Translations under genes and position numbers: made by a program | Part shown: in pieces, positions 14,500-24,709 of the stretch | Layout: each line of letters opens with the position of its first letter | Position numbering within the stretch: the first letter of the stretch is position 1 | Notes under the pieces: generated by a model | The model's input: only the letters and a program-made list of their open reading frames with translations | Told to the model about the DNA's origin: nothing | The model's database searches: none | Origin: Drosophila pseudoobscura | Taxonomy: Eukaryota > Arthropoda > Insecta > Diptera > Drosophilidae | Reading direction: 5' to 3' | Length of the DNA: 64,000 nt | NCBI RefSeq assembly: GCF_009870125.1 | Contig: NC_046681.1 | Location: forward strand, 13,033,001 to 13,097,000

Positions 14500-15756
14500 A
14501 TCTAAGTCAATCTACTCGATTAATCGGCATATGTAGCGAATTTACTAGAGCAACTATACTAATCAGGATGCGTACTATAAATATATACACAAGTTCCAGC
14601 TGCAGTGGCGTTAAGCGTTATTTAAATCAATTTGTTTTAAGACCCTAAATTTCTTTTAGACACATTTTGTTATGGGAATTAGTTAATTCAAAGATACAAT
14701 TAGTTTATATGTAGTTTCTTTTGTATGTTTTTTACGCAATGTGATTTGTTAAGTAACCTAACACGAATTTTTGAAACGTCCTTACAATAAATACAGCCCA
14801 TCCAAAAAGTTTTAAATCAAAAATTGGGATTTTCCATTCGGCGATAACTAATCGCCAGTTGAATAAGTTGTCGGGTAGGTATTCTGCCAATTAATGTGAA
14901 TAAATTATTTTGCATACAAGTCCAGCAAATAAAATACATCGATATTAAAATAAAACTACATGAAAGGCAAATTAATTAACAATTGTTAATCCCGCGACAT
15001 GGGCAACATTCTGCATACCCTAGGGAAAAGGATATTATAGAAATCCAATGAATGCCGAAACAAGTCAGACCAAGAATAAGTATCGGGATCGAGATACATA
15101 CATATGTACATATGTATCTATATTCATATATATAGGAATCTATCAAATGACTAAATAGGTCTAAGACATGTCAAACTGTGAAACTCATTAGAAATGTTCA
15201 AAATAAGCTTGGAAAACAGAATTTTAATGTTACTTAAGTGAAATAGGGTGTAAAGAGGTCCATCCTCATAGCGGATACCTGTTGACCAGCAAGAATGACG
15301 AAAAATTCAAGGCAAACTTAAATTTTTGTACATTTTTGCGCTTTGACTTTGTTTGTTGAAATTTTATTTCAGAAAAAAAAATGCAATAAAACGGAGTAAT
15401 TCAAATAAGCATATCTTGTAGAAAATTGATCTATCAATCGAATAAAATTATGTGTACAGGTATGGAAGTCCTAGCTAGCTAGAAATATCAAATCGAATAT
15501 CAAAATCGAGGAATATGGTTTCCAATCCTTGACAGACAACGATTAACCCATTGTAGACCAAGTGTGTATTTTAAGATTCTACAGGAGTTATTGAAAATTG
15601 AATCAATATAACGCACTTCAGTTGAAAGATATTGTGGTTTTTTTAAGTTCAGAAGAAATGGCATGCATCTATGAGAACATCTTACATACACCATTACATT
15701 CCGCCATTTACCTCAAGTCGTTGAGCTGTTTAAATCGAGGGGGGGGCTTAATGGGC
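14500..15756. other. Intergenic: Cep104 3' flank and dispersed repeat
   Basis: AT-rich and without coding potential. The first few hundred bases are presumably the Cep104 3' UTR, with AATAAA near 14787. The second half is a degenerate copy of the dispersed repeat described separately. Confidence 0.6.
15170..15756. repeat. Dispersed AT-rich repeat, copy 1
   Basis: A non-coding stretch shares ordered blocks with 23.9-24.7 kb and 27.6-28.4 kb. Blocks include TTGTAGAAAATTGAT, AAAATTATGTG, GGTTTCCAATCCTTGAC, AACGATTAACCCAT and a tail of TTTAAAT.GAGGGGG then GCTTAA.GGGCTA. I know no family name for it. No terminal repeats or reading frame are evident, so it looks like a decayed non-autonomous element. 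Confidence 0.55.
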
Positions 15757-15761
15757 TATTT

Positions 15762-15844
15762 TTCGGTATATTTTTAAAATGAGGCGGTATATTTTTGAGG
15801 GTCAGACCGTATATTTGATCGATAAGCCCGATCTGGCCACACTG
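15762..15844 (+). promoter_or_regulatory. Housekeeping core promoter (motif 6 x3, DRE-like, motif 1)
   Basis: Three GTATATTT sites (15764-15775, 15784-15796, 15806-15817) match Ohler motif 6 (KTYRGTATWTTT). ATCGATA at 15818-15824 resembles a DRE. TGGCCACACTG at 15834-15844 differs by one base from Ohler motif 1 (YGGTCACACTR). These are typical TATA-less Drosophila housekeeping promoter elements and sit about 315 bp upstream of the phosphotransferase start codon. Confidence 0.65.
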
Positions 15845-16157
15845 CAGCCGGCGGCAGCATAGTTTTTTTTTGCAATAAATAACAATTTTTAAAAACAATA
15901 AAAATGCGAGCTGAACCGGAGCCTGCGCTATAGTTATTTCAATTCGTTTTCACTCGGTGTACGGTGCAAATCTTTACAAAAATGTGCTAAAAATCATTTA
16001 ATTAACATCAGGCGCTGCTATTATCAAACCCCACTCCACTCCGCCGCTTCTCTCAGCGTCTTGGCTCGCGTGTTTTCCGAGTAGATTAAAATAGTTTAGA
16101 TTCCCGATTTGGTACTACCCTGCCCGCACGTGCGTCACGCCACCCAAGACCCATAAA

Positions 16158-18588
16158 ATGCACGAATTATTCAAGAGAATTATGGATTACAAATACCTGA
16201 GCCGGTCGCAAATCAACGGATTCGACAACTATAAGGTAGGTAGAGAATGTGAAGAAGGATGGATCAAAACCAGTTCTTTATAGACCATCTATTTATAGTT
16301 CGTGTACCTGATGAACATACGAAAGCATTGTAATATCATTCTCATTAACCATTTCTGTACGCTTATGTACATATTTCTTACAGTACAGCGCCATAGACAC
16401 CTCCCCTCTGAGCCAGTACGTAATGCATCCATTCTGGGATTGGCTCGTCAAGGTTGGTAGCCAACAGGCATTGCTTGATTACAAAAAAATCAATATTTTT
16501 AATCGACTAATGCCTCTTGACGGCCTATTTCAGTTCTTCCCGCGCTGGTTTGCGCCCAATTTAATGACGTTCCTGGGCTTCCTGTTTAGTGCCATGAACC
16601 TGGTCCTGCTCTCCTATTATGATTGGAATTTCGAGGCCAGCTCGGGGGAGGAGGACACCACCCCGATACCATCATGGGTCTGGCTGTGCACGGCAGTGAA
16701 CATCTTCCTCGCCTACACTCTGGACGGGATTGATGGCAAGCAGGCGCGCCGGATCGGCCTGTCTGGGCCACTGGGCGAACTTTTCGATCATGGCCTCGAC
16801 TCGTACACAGCCATGCTGATACCCACATGCCTCTACAGCATATTCGGTCGGAGCAGGGTCTATTCCGTGCGACCGATGCGAATGTACTATGTCTGCCTGA
16901 CGGTCTACTTCAACTTCTTTGTTTCCCATTGGGAGAAGTACAATACGGGTATATTGTATCTCCCCTGGGGCTACGACCTCAGCATGTGGGGCAGCACTGC
17001 AATGTACTTGATCACCTGGTGGTTGGGTTTCGAGCGTTGGAAGTTCGAGCTGTCCTTGGGCTCCTACGGAACCCTGCCGTTGGGCAATGTTATGGAAGCC
17101 GTACTCCATGTGAGTGCCATGGCCAATCTCCCGCTAGTCATCATCAACGTTTACAAGTGAGACTTTAGATCTAGAGATCTTCTTAAGGCATTTAGTAATT
17201 AGTAATTCCCGTGTTTTACACAGCTCCTATGCCCAACGCACAGGCCGCCTGTTATCCCCATGGGAAGCAATCCGACCCATGTGGCCATTTGTCTCATATT
17301 TCATCATCCTGCTGCTCTGGCCATACATCTCACCCAACAACATCATGGAGACGGATCCTCGAGCCATATTCATGCTCAGCGGCACCATCTTCTCGAATGT
17401 CAGCGTAAGTCATTCCACCCCTTCACCTACTGCCATTGGCTGTTATCGAACTGTGTCGCGGGTGCGCTGAATCATATAGATAAGGGACGACGGGTGTGTC
17501 AACATCGGTTGTTAGTTGTTAGTCACTGGAGCCCCATGTGTTTACTGTCAGCGCAGTAACAGGCCTTTAATGAGCCAGTCGAATTGCCCCAAAACGACAT
17601 TCATACCGACGTCAAGTCGATAAAAACACGTAAAAAACAAAAACTATTTGCAATGCCGCCCTTTTGTTGCGGTGGTCGGCGATGTGCGAATGATGCTGCA
17701 CAAAAGGAGGGGCTGCAGGGACAGATGGAGGGAGATGAAGCTAAGGATACTATTTACACGACGGCCGCCGACTATGTGCGTCCGTTGACCCTCAAGTTCT
17801 ACGCTCGTCACGATTGGCCGTATTTTAATTGCACTCCGGAGGAGATTCGCCAAATTCGTGAGAAGCTCGATCCGGAGTCGTTAAAGGTAGCTGGCAGACT
17901 GACGGACGCCAGGAGACAAAGCAGCAGCGAGGACGTTGTGCTAACACAGAAAGTAGATCATCCCACGGCACAGCCTATGACCGAAAATCAAATCTATGGC
18001 TGGTATCAAGATCGCGCCTATCGTTACCTAAAGCGTGATCGTGGCATCTTCGTCTTTCCACACGAGAATGATCCATATATTCAACAGATTCTAAGTAACA
18101 AATTTAACAATACTCGATAATGCCTAACCCTTGCAAGAAACTCGACAAAAAAACACGAAATAATTCCACAAATTTAAGTCTGTTTGAAGAATAATTATAA
18201 TAATTAGATGTGATCCAGGCCAAAACATTTGCTTATTGTTTTTCACACTATCTCTTAATTATAGTGCCGCTTGATTGTCTCGCAAATGTCGGTGACGCGC
18301 TGCGAGGCCTGGCACTGGCAGACACCCATGTTTGCCTTCTCCCTGCTGTTGAGCATGTGGATACCGCTGCTGGAGAGGCCGCTGCTCTACCTACTGCTGA
18401 TTGTGACCACACTGACCCATTGGCACTACGGGGCCAGTGTTGTCAACCAAATGTGCGACCACTTCAATCGCGTCTGCTTCACGGTGCACAAACGGCTGCC
18501 GGAAGAGGAATTCCTGAAACGGAAGAAGATGCTGCATGAACCGGAATTGCATCTGAAACCTGAGGAACCACTCAAGAAGGAGGATTAG
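16158..18588 (+). CDS. CDP-alcohol phosphotransferase (ethanolamine/choline type)
   Basis: Five exons (16158-16235, 16384-16452, 16534-17156, 17224-17404, 18265-18588) give 424 codons. The CDP-alcohol phosphotransferase signature DG-x2-AR-x8-G-x3-D-x3-D is complete at residues 116-138 (D116, G117, A120, R121, G130, D134, D138). Many hydrophobic segments follow, as expected for an ER/Golgi enzyme making phosphatidylethanolamine or phosphatidylcholine from a CDP-alcohol and diacylglycerol in the Kennedy pathway. The pattern YSAIDTSPLSQYVMHPFWDW is closest to EPT1/SELENOI, and D. melanogaster CG33116 is the likely counterpart. Substrate choice cannot be read from sequence. The 81 bp intron 2 (16453-16533) is open in frame; family alignment (HPFWDWLVK joined to FFPRWFAPN) argues that it is removed. 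The last intron hosts another gene. Confidence 0.92.
17653..18120 (+). CDS. Intronless 155-residue protein nested in the phosphotransferase intron
   Basis: A single open frame of 155 codons lies on the same strand inside the 860 bp last intron of the phosphotransferase. It starts MPPFCCGGRRCAND, then has a charged linker and two aromatic-rich blocks, RPLTLKFYARHDWPYFNC (about residues 45-62) and QIYGWYQDRAYRYLKRDRG (about 113-131). It ends near FVFPHENDPYI. No signal peptide or membrane segment is seen. I do not recognise the family. Small size, no intron and host-intron location are common for testis-expressed axonemal proteins in flies, but that is a guess. A real gene is supported by normal codon use and by a frame that starts and stops cleanly within the intron. 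Confidence 0.75.
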   Translation: MPPFCCGGRRCANDAAQKEGLQGQMEGDEAKDTIYTTAADYVRPLTLKFYARHDWPYFNCTPEEIRQIREKLDPESLKVAGRLTDARRQSSSEDVVLTQKVDHPTAQPMTENQIYGWYQDRAYRYLKRDRGIFVFPHENDPYIQQILSNKFNNTR

Positions 18589-20741
18589 TTGTCGGCTCCT
18601 TGTGCGCGTGCTTATGTCAAATTGTTTGCTCATTTTGTTTTCGGTCAAAAGTTCTTTTTCATGTTCTTCTGTTCATCATGGAGGCTGTTTAGTTAAACGA
18701 TTTATGAGATTATGTATATTTTTTCATAGTTAGAATTTAATTTAAAAATTTGCTTGATCCTAGTATTATCCATCCTAATGTTGGAACTTGTTTTGGTCTT
18801 TTATTCAGAAATTATTTGTGTAATGCTCTCTTTCAAAAGTCGCACAATTGCAACTCTCCCTTCACTTAGGGCAGCATTTTTAGCTTTATTTGGACTTAAC
18901 TATTAATCATGACAAGTGGTGTAATCCGCAGATAAGATTTGACCCAAATGTTACTCGTAAACGTATATCTGATAGGCCACAAGTTCCAGTGCATTAACTC
19001 TACTAATCGAAACCTTAACGCAACACCGAACAGACCAGTATACAACATCATCTAGGTTAGACATTTACAATTATTTTATTTCACGTATACTACTACTTAA
19101 GACCTAATTTCAAACATAAAAAAGAAAGAATTCAATGTAAATTTAAAAACCAGGTTCGCTTCCTTTGGCCTCTGATAGGTAACCGATATGTCCAGCGTTG
19201 TTTTATTCGACTAGACATAATCGAATGACTTCTATGTGCTAGCTTAATTTATTTCCATTGTTCCACTATTTTGTAATTGTTCTGCTATACACTACACTAT
19301 ACTGTACACATAGACACACGCAACACAGCAATATGTACTATTTCTAACAACAAATAACCGCAAAGACCTCTAATTACTTAGAAAAACAAAGGTATTTATT
19401 ATTCTTAAAAAACCAACCTCAATGTCATTCAACTGTAATGTGACGTCGTCCATAGCGCCACAGCACGCTTATGGTATGAAACCTACGCCCCCACCACACC
19501 ACACCCCTCTATCACATTGAGTCTAAAACAACAAGACAGTAAACAAAATAAAACACAATATGTTTAAAATCCCAAATTGTGTTTTCAGATGCCTGAGAGC
19601 TCGCTCGGTATGAGCAGTGAAATATGACTTTTATCTAGATTTCAGATCACAGAGCTAACAATTTGAGAGGTTTTCGTACCCAGCAATTCTGCTTTGAAAT
19701 GCACCCAAATAGGAGTGTCGATCTGAGTAAGGATTATCATTGAAATTCCAGAATGGGAGGCATGGTTCCCTAGTAGTTGTGAATACCAAGCATATTTCTT
19801 ATATGAATCACAGTGTTTTTAAGTAGTATTTTATGGTTCCTTGGCGAGACAGCTTTATGAGCAGTCAGTTTCTTTACAAAACTAATCACTTTAAAGATAC
19901 CTAAACGTACCAGACATGCGCATATTTTGTTGGATACAAAATGTATATATGTAAATTGCTAAATCCATCAAATCGGATTCAAATAGTCTACATTCAATAA
20001 TGAAATGCAATTATATACATATATATATATATGTCAAGCCCATCGGACTAGCGAATATCCTATGATCCAGAACGTTCTCTGTGGGTTTCTATTTGAAGCT
20101 TGGCGCAGTTACAAATATTTATTTTAATTTTCTGTGCTATGAATATGCTGCTCCTATATTTGTTGTTTCCATAAAGCTCGTTTTAACTGAATCCCCACGT
20201 TCGGTTTTTGGAATCATTTGCTCAGCTGACACTGACCAACTTGAGTACGTGCTTTGGCTATTAGCCGAAGCTTCGAACGGAATGCTTCCTCATTAGCTAA
20301 TTGGCGTGAAAATTGAATTCACGTCCCACTGTGCGAGCCGGGCCGGTGAGAACCAAGAAGACGCCTCCACCGCCTTTACCGCCTCGCCCGCACCATCGGC
20401 TAACGGCTGACCGCTGAGCAATATCAATAAACAGAGAGCTCCCAAGTCACGCAGCCGAAATGGGCACGGCAGAACAAAAAGAAACAAGGAATAAGTAAGT
20501 GGAATGGACAAAAGCAAACATCGGATCGAGATCGGGCATCGAGAATCGAGCGAGAGAAGAAAGCCAGCCAGTCAGCCACAGTAGCAGCGAAGTCGGCAGA
20601 GCCAGATATGAAAGTTGCGCCTGCGCTGGCGGCGATACAACGTCGAAGCGCTCCCGACGATCGTGGAATCAGTTGCGAGGCAGAAGCGCGAGAGTTAAGA
20701 ACGTGAGGCGGAACCTGGCAAAGAACATCCCACATCCCAAT
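18589..20741. other. Intergenic and probable long 3' UTR
   Basis: AT-rich with no credible coding exon. The first part is presumably the 3' UTR of the phosphotransferase. From about 20300 the sequence becomes GC-rich and is probably promoter and leader of the secreted-protein gene that starts at 20742. A 12-codon upstream ORF (ATG at 20460, stop 20496-20498) overlaps a good splice donor GTAAGT at 20495, so part of the leader may be spliced. Confidence 0.5.
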
Positions 20742-21890
20742 ATGATCTGGAAGACTTTCACGCTGCTGCTGCTGCTGGGGGCAGCGACGACTGCGTCCCA
20801 CTTAGTCTCCAGCACCACAGAGAAGCTGTCCCCGACCACCACCACCGCCAGTGTGGTGGAGCAGAGCACTTTGATCAAGGAAGAGCAATTTCCGGCAATT
20901 GCCCCAGCTCAAGCGGCCCAGTCGTCCCAGTCGATTCTACTGCAGCCACCGCCGATTGCCGGCGGCAGTGGGGACGATGAGGCACTGCGTCGTCGCACTG
21001 TCACTTACGATCAGCGACAGGAGGGGCAATACAACATCCGGGCCGACCTGGAGAACTTCATGATACTACTTATCCCACCGGGACCGCAGGAGAGCCTCAG
21101 TCTACTGGATTTGCTTAGCCGTGGAGCAGCGACCAAGAGCAGCAAACGCAAGAGCCCACAACGAGGCCCCTCGCTGAAGTCTTTCTACCAAAGAAACCAA
21201 ATCCAGAGGCTGCAGCAACAGCAGGAGCAGCAGCCATCGCAGCCGTTGGTGGCCCTGCCCGAGTTCATTGAGGGACGCACGCCCTATCATGTGGACATCT
21301 CGGCCAGTGACACGGAGCAGGCGCAGCGTCTGCAGCGCCAACAGGTGGATGTGTTGCCCCCGCAACTGATACACATGCCGCAGCTGATCAAGCCCTTCCA
21401 CCTGGAGGCAGAGCCCGAGCTTATCCAAGCTCTGCCGCCGGTGCCAGCCACAAGCAGTGCTGCAGGATCGAACCTACTCGAGAGCTACAATCAGCCCGGA
21501 TCCCATTACTTTCGCAACTCGCGCGCCCTGAGAGGCGACACCTACTTGGAGACCAACCGCCTGGCTGGCGGCGAGTACGCCCAGGCAGCCCACCCACGCT
21601 CCATCAGCGTCCCCATCTATCGGAGCGATCTTAGTGGCCAGGCCAATGCCCTGTATCCGCCCATCGATGCCCCGGCCTATGTCCTGAACGAAGCCCGAAG
21701 CTGGCAGCTGGATGAAGAGCCCACCCAGGTGGAGCCGAAGCATTTGCTGGAAACGGATATCATCAGCTTCGATCTGCTGTCCGATGATCTGGGCGACTCC
21801 AAGACCCTTCTCAGGGATGGTCTGGCACGCTGTGCCCGGGGCGAAAGGCGCGACAGCTACGGGGCGTGCCGCCAGATCGAGGGCTATTGA
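20742..21890 (+). CDS. Secreted low-complexity protein of unknown function
   Basis: A single exon of 382 codons. The start MIWKTFTLLLLLGAATTAS was chosen because it begins a clear signal peptide; the frame is open upstream without that property. The mature part is rich in Thr, Gln, Ser and Pro, with Gln runs (about residues 160-180). A segment YDQRQEGQYNIRADLEN (about 90-106) is followed by hydrophobic FMILLIPPG. The C terminus has two cysteines (RCARGERRDSYGACRQIEGY). The YDQRQ.G block recurs in the next gene downstream, so the two look like diverged neighbours of one secreted family. The C-terminal CARGERRDSYGAC loop might be disulphide-bonded. I do not recognise a named homologue. Confidence 0.8.
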   Translation: MIWKTFTLLLLLGAATTASHLVSSTTEKLSPTTTTASVVEQSTLIKEEQFPAIAPAQAAQSSQSILLQPPPIAGGSGDDEALRRRTVTYDQRQEGQYNIRADLENFMILLIPPGPQESLSLLDLLSRGAATKSSKRKSPQRGPSLKSFYQRNQIQRLQQQQEQQPSQPLVALPEFIEGRTPYHVDISASDTEQAQRLQRQQVDVLPPQLIHMPQLIKPFHLEAEPELIQALPPVPATSSAAGSNLLESYNQPGSHYFRNSRALRGDTYLETNRLAGGEYAQAAHPRSISVPIYRSDLSGQANALYPPIDAPAYVLNEARSWQLDEEPTQVEPKHLLETDIISFDLLSDDLGDSKTLLRDGLARCARGERRDSYGACRQIEGY

Positions 21891-22984
21891 CGCGAATGAG
21901 AACTTCCAGACTGCTACTAAATGAAAGCCTAAATGTTGGTTTTAGATTAAATACATACAACTACATACTTTTGCACACTCTAGAATTAAGCTGCGCTGAG
22001 CCTATCATCTAACAAATAAATACAGAAACGTAATCCCGAGCTGCTAATGACATTTGCAAATCTCCATGCTGATTGCTTGCCTTAGGCAAATGCGGAAGCA
22101 ATAGTCGGTGCACCCGTCTAACGGTTCAATGATGATGCGCTGAAGGATAAGTCTAGATATAATCTTGACAGCCCAGAGCCAGGGGACTGGGACAGGCGCA
22201 GGGACAGGCCGTGCATTAGCAATTACCCAGAGACAAAGGCCAGCAACTCCATAATTTTTGCAGGTTTTTCTATTCGAAACCAGTTTCCAGTTAGAAAGAC
22301 TCTGAATTGTAGCTTCAAGCTCCAGCAGAGCCACATCCACACAGCCTCTTCCTGTGGGGAGCAGTGCATTCTCCATGCAGACTGGGCCTGAGATTGGTCA
22401 TTGGTCATTGAACCTGGTTCAATAGATCTACCATACGACACACCTGATCACACACAATGAAACACACGGTGGGGCGCCGTTAACTCGAAGAGTCAACAGA
22501 TTTTCGTCAAACATACATACATACATATGTTACATCCCCCAGAAATTAGTATATTTTTGATGATTTACGATTTCTATTGAGCTTAGATCAAATCGAGGTT
22601 ATTAGGTTAGCTACTACTTTCAGAATGAACCCATTTGGGTGGGGTCTGAAATGTGATACTGGCGAGAAATCCAGAGTCTAAGGTACAGAAAGCATTTTCC
22701 TATGTGGCAGCTAGGAAGCATTAGATGTGCATCCCAGCCTCAGTAAATATTCCCACAGTTCCCTTGCAATGCGGAAGTCTTTGGTCGACGGACATTGAAC
22801 TGTGTCCAGAAATCGGGTTTTTTTTCTCCCAGCGTCTCAGCATCCCAGCATCCCAGTATCCATTGGTCCACGGTCCAGGCTCATTCTGGTCTATGTGGTA
22901 GAACCACGACCAGAATGGTCATTCGTCGCACGCTGTCAGAGCACAACGGTCCTGTCTGCGCTGAAAAGCAGTACGAGTACGAGT
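21891..22984. other. Intergenic between the two secreted-protein genes
   Basis: Contains the probable poly(A) signal AATAAA near 22015 for the upstream gene. A 110-codon minus-strand frame at 22044-22376 is not convincing as a gene. Nothing else is recognised. Confidence 0.45.
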
Positions 22985-23640
22985 ATGTGCAAATTTACCA
23001 ATCGATTGTTCGTCTTTGCCCTGCTGCTGCTGGCTCTGGGCGTGGTGCTGGCCCAGCCCGTGTCGGTCAAGGCTCGTCCCGGTGGCCCACGAAATGTGAT
23101 CAGCGATCTGCTGGAGGTCTTGTATGACGACTACAACGATAGCGGGTATCAACAGGAGGATATCTATTATGATCAGCGGCAAAAGGGAGCTGAAAATTTG
23201 CAGCTGAAGATGGATGGTCTGGTCGTAGCTCTGGCACCCGAGATGAGTTACCATTCTTTGTATATGATGGCCGATCAGTATTTCAGTAAGATTTCATCAA
23301 ATGTACAAGAAAAGATACTAACATTCCTTTGAACTTGCAGATATGAGGGAAATGCTTCTCCAACATTCTACTCCAGAGCCAGATGAAACCCAATTGTACG
23401 AAAAGGTTCCAGTCAGAGAGCCAGAATCAACCGCTTCAGAGGAGCATACTAGAATTCCAGATCCCAAAACTGATATGGAAAGCCGACAGCATCATGTTGT
23501 GGCACCGCAGAACGCTAGCCGGTATGTATCTAAAATCGAATAAATCTCTTTTATCAAATAATACATTTTTTAATGCTATTTCCAGTTCACCTTCTCAATT
23601 GCTTGAAATGCTAAAGAAGCTTAAAAGCAGAAAAATCTAA
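22985..23640 (+). CDS. Small secreted protein with YDQRQ motif
   Basis: Three exons (22985-23285, 23341-23521, 23586-23640) give 178 codons. The N terminus MCKFTNRLFVFALLLLALG is a signal peptide, probably cleaved after VVLA. The mature protein starts QPVSVKARPGGPRN. It then has an acidic, tyrosine-rich stretch and YYDQRQKGAENLQLKMDGLV (about residues 60-79), which parallels YDQRQEGQYNIRADLENFM in the preceding gene. The last exon encodes a basic helix (LLEMLKKLKSRKI). There is no cysteine pattern. A secreted peptide precursor or extracellular structural protein is possible, but I assign no function. Phases of both introns and the in-frame stop support the model. Confidence 0.75.
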
Positions 23641-23929
23641 CGTTATTCTTAAAAAAAAATAAAATTTTAAAAACTAATTTAGGATATATAAATAAATATA
23701 TGAATCAATGAAACTCACCACTTTATCCTATCAATGAATCAATTATCTGGTAAATTGGTAGTTCTGAAGCATTATTTAAAAAAAAATAATTGTTTGGCTT
23801 AAACGGTTATTAAATTCGTAAATTTAATAACGTATATTTCTACATGACATTCTACATGACTGTAATAGACCGTACCATTATTTTTACACTGGCGCGGATA
23901 GAAAACCATAGAAGAGGTAACGGGATTGA

Positions 23930-24709
23930 AATATACGTACGGGAAACTAATCAAATCTGGGAAAGAGTCATTAGTAATGTTTCAAATAAGCTTGGAATAT
24001 AAAATAGGGTATTTATAAGTCCATACTAAGGTTGACAAGAAAGAAATGTTAAAATGACGTACCATTTCATGCTCACTACGTTACAATCCATACACGCTTA
24101 CGTTTTTATATAAATACATATGTAGTTCAGTTGTGACAAAATGTAGTTACCGTGTAGTTACCTTGCACAAAAAACTTTTTTTAGGTCAACATTTAACCTA
24201 CGGTATATTTACGGTATAAATGTATTTTGTCAATTTCATCAATCTATTAAATCTAATTTTCTAATGTATTTTTAAGAACAAAGGGTTTAGAAGCCTTAAT
24301 ACGCAGGTTTTTTAAATTTCGCTCTCAAATCGTACTTACGTGTATCATATATTCCAATAGATTGCATTTAACTCCTTTTCGCTCATTCACTTTCAAACAA
24401 TTTCTATTTGGCGGGCACCACTCATATCGATTACCGAACTGGAATCGGGTAAGGACTTCCTTTAACCGGTTGACAGCAATGAATCCCAATTTTGCTGGCT
24501 ACATTAATTTTTAAACCGTGTTTTAGTCAAAATACAATATATGCAAGTACATAAAAGTAGTTAATCTCGAACAAAATTGATTCATTAATAATATAAAATT
24601 ATGTGGGCAAAACTGAGAGATCTATATAGCTAGTAATATTCCACGGAATATCAAAAACGAATATTTATTGGTCATAACCGGTTGACGACAATTAGCCGCA
24701 TTCCATATA
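23930..24709. repeat. Dispersed AT-rich repeat, copy 2
   Basis: Shares with copies 1 and 3 the blocks AATGTTTCAAATAAGCTTGG, AAATTGATTCATTAATA, AAAATTATGTGGGCAAAACT and CTAGTAATATTCCACGGAAT, in the same order. It abuts the minisatellite. It also contains CGGTATATTTACGGTAT at about 24201, resembling the promoter motif 6 seen near 15.8 kb. Confidence 0.5.

Noticed and set aside
22044-22376. 110-codon minus-strand frame ending in a Cys-rich tail
   Set aside because: I tried short-intron models around 22200-22260 and found none that keep a frame from a proper ATG to the Cys-rich end. There is no recognised motif. It stays a weak candidate only.
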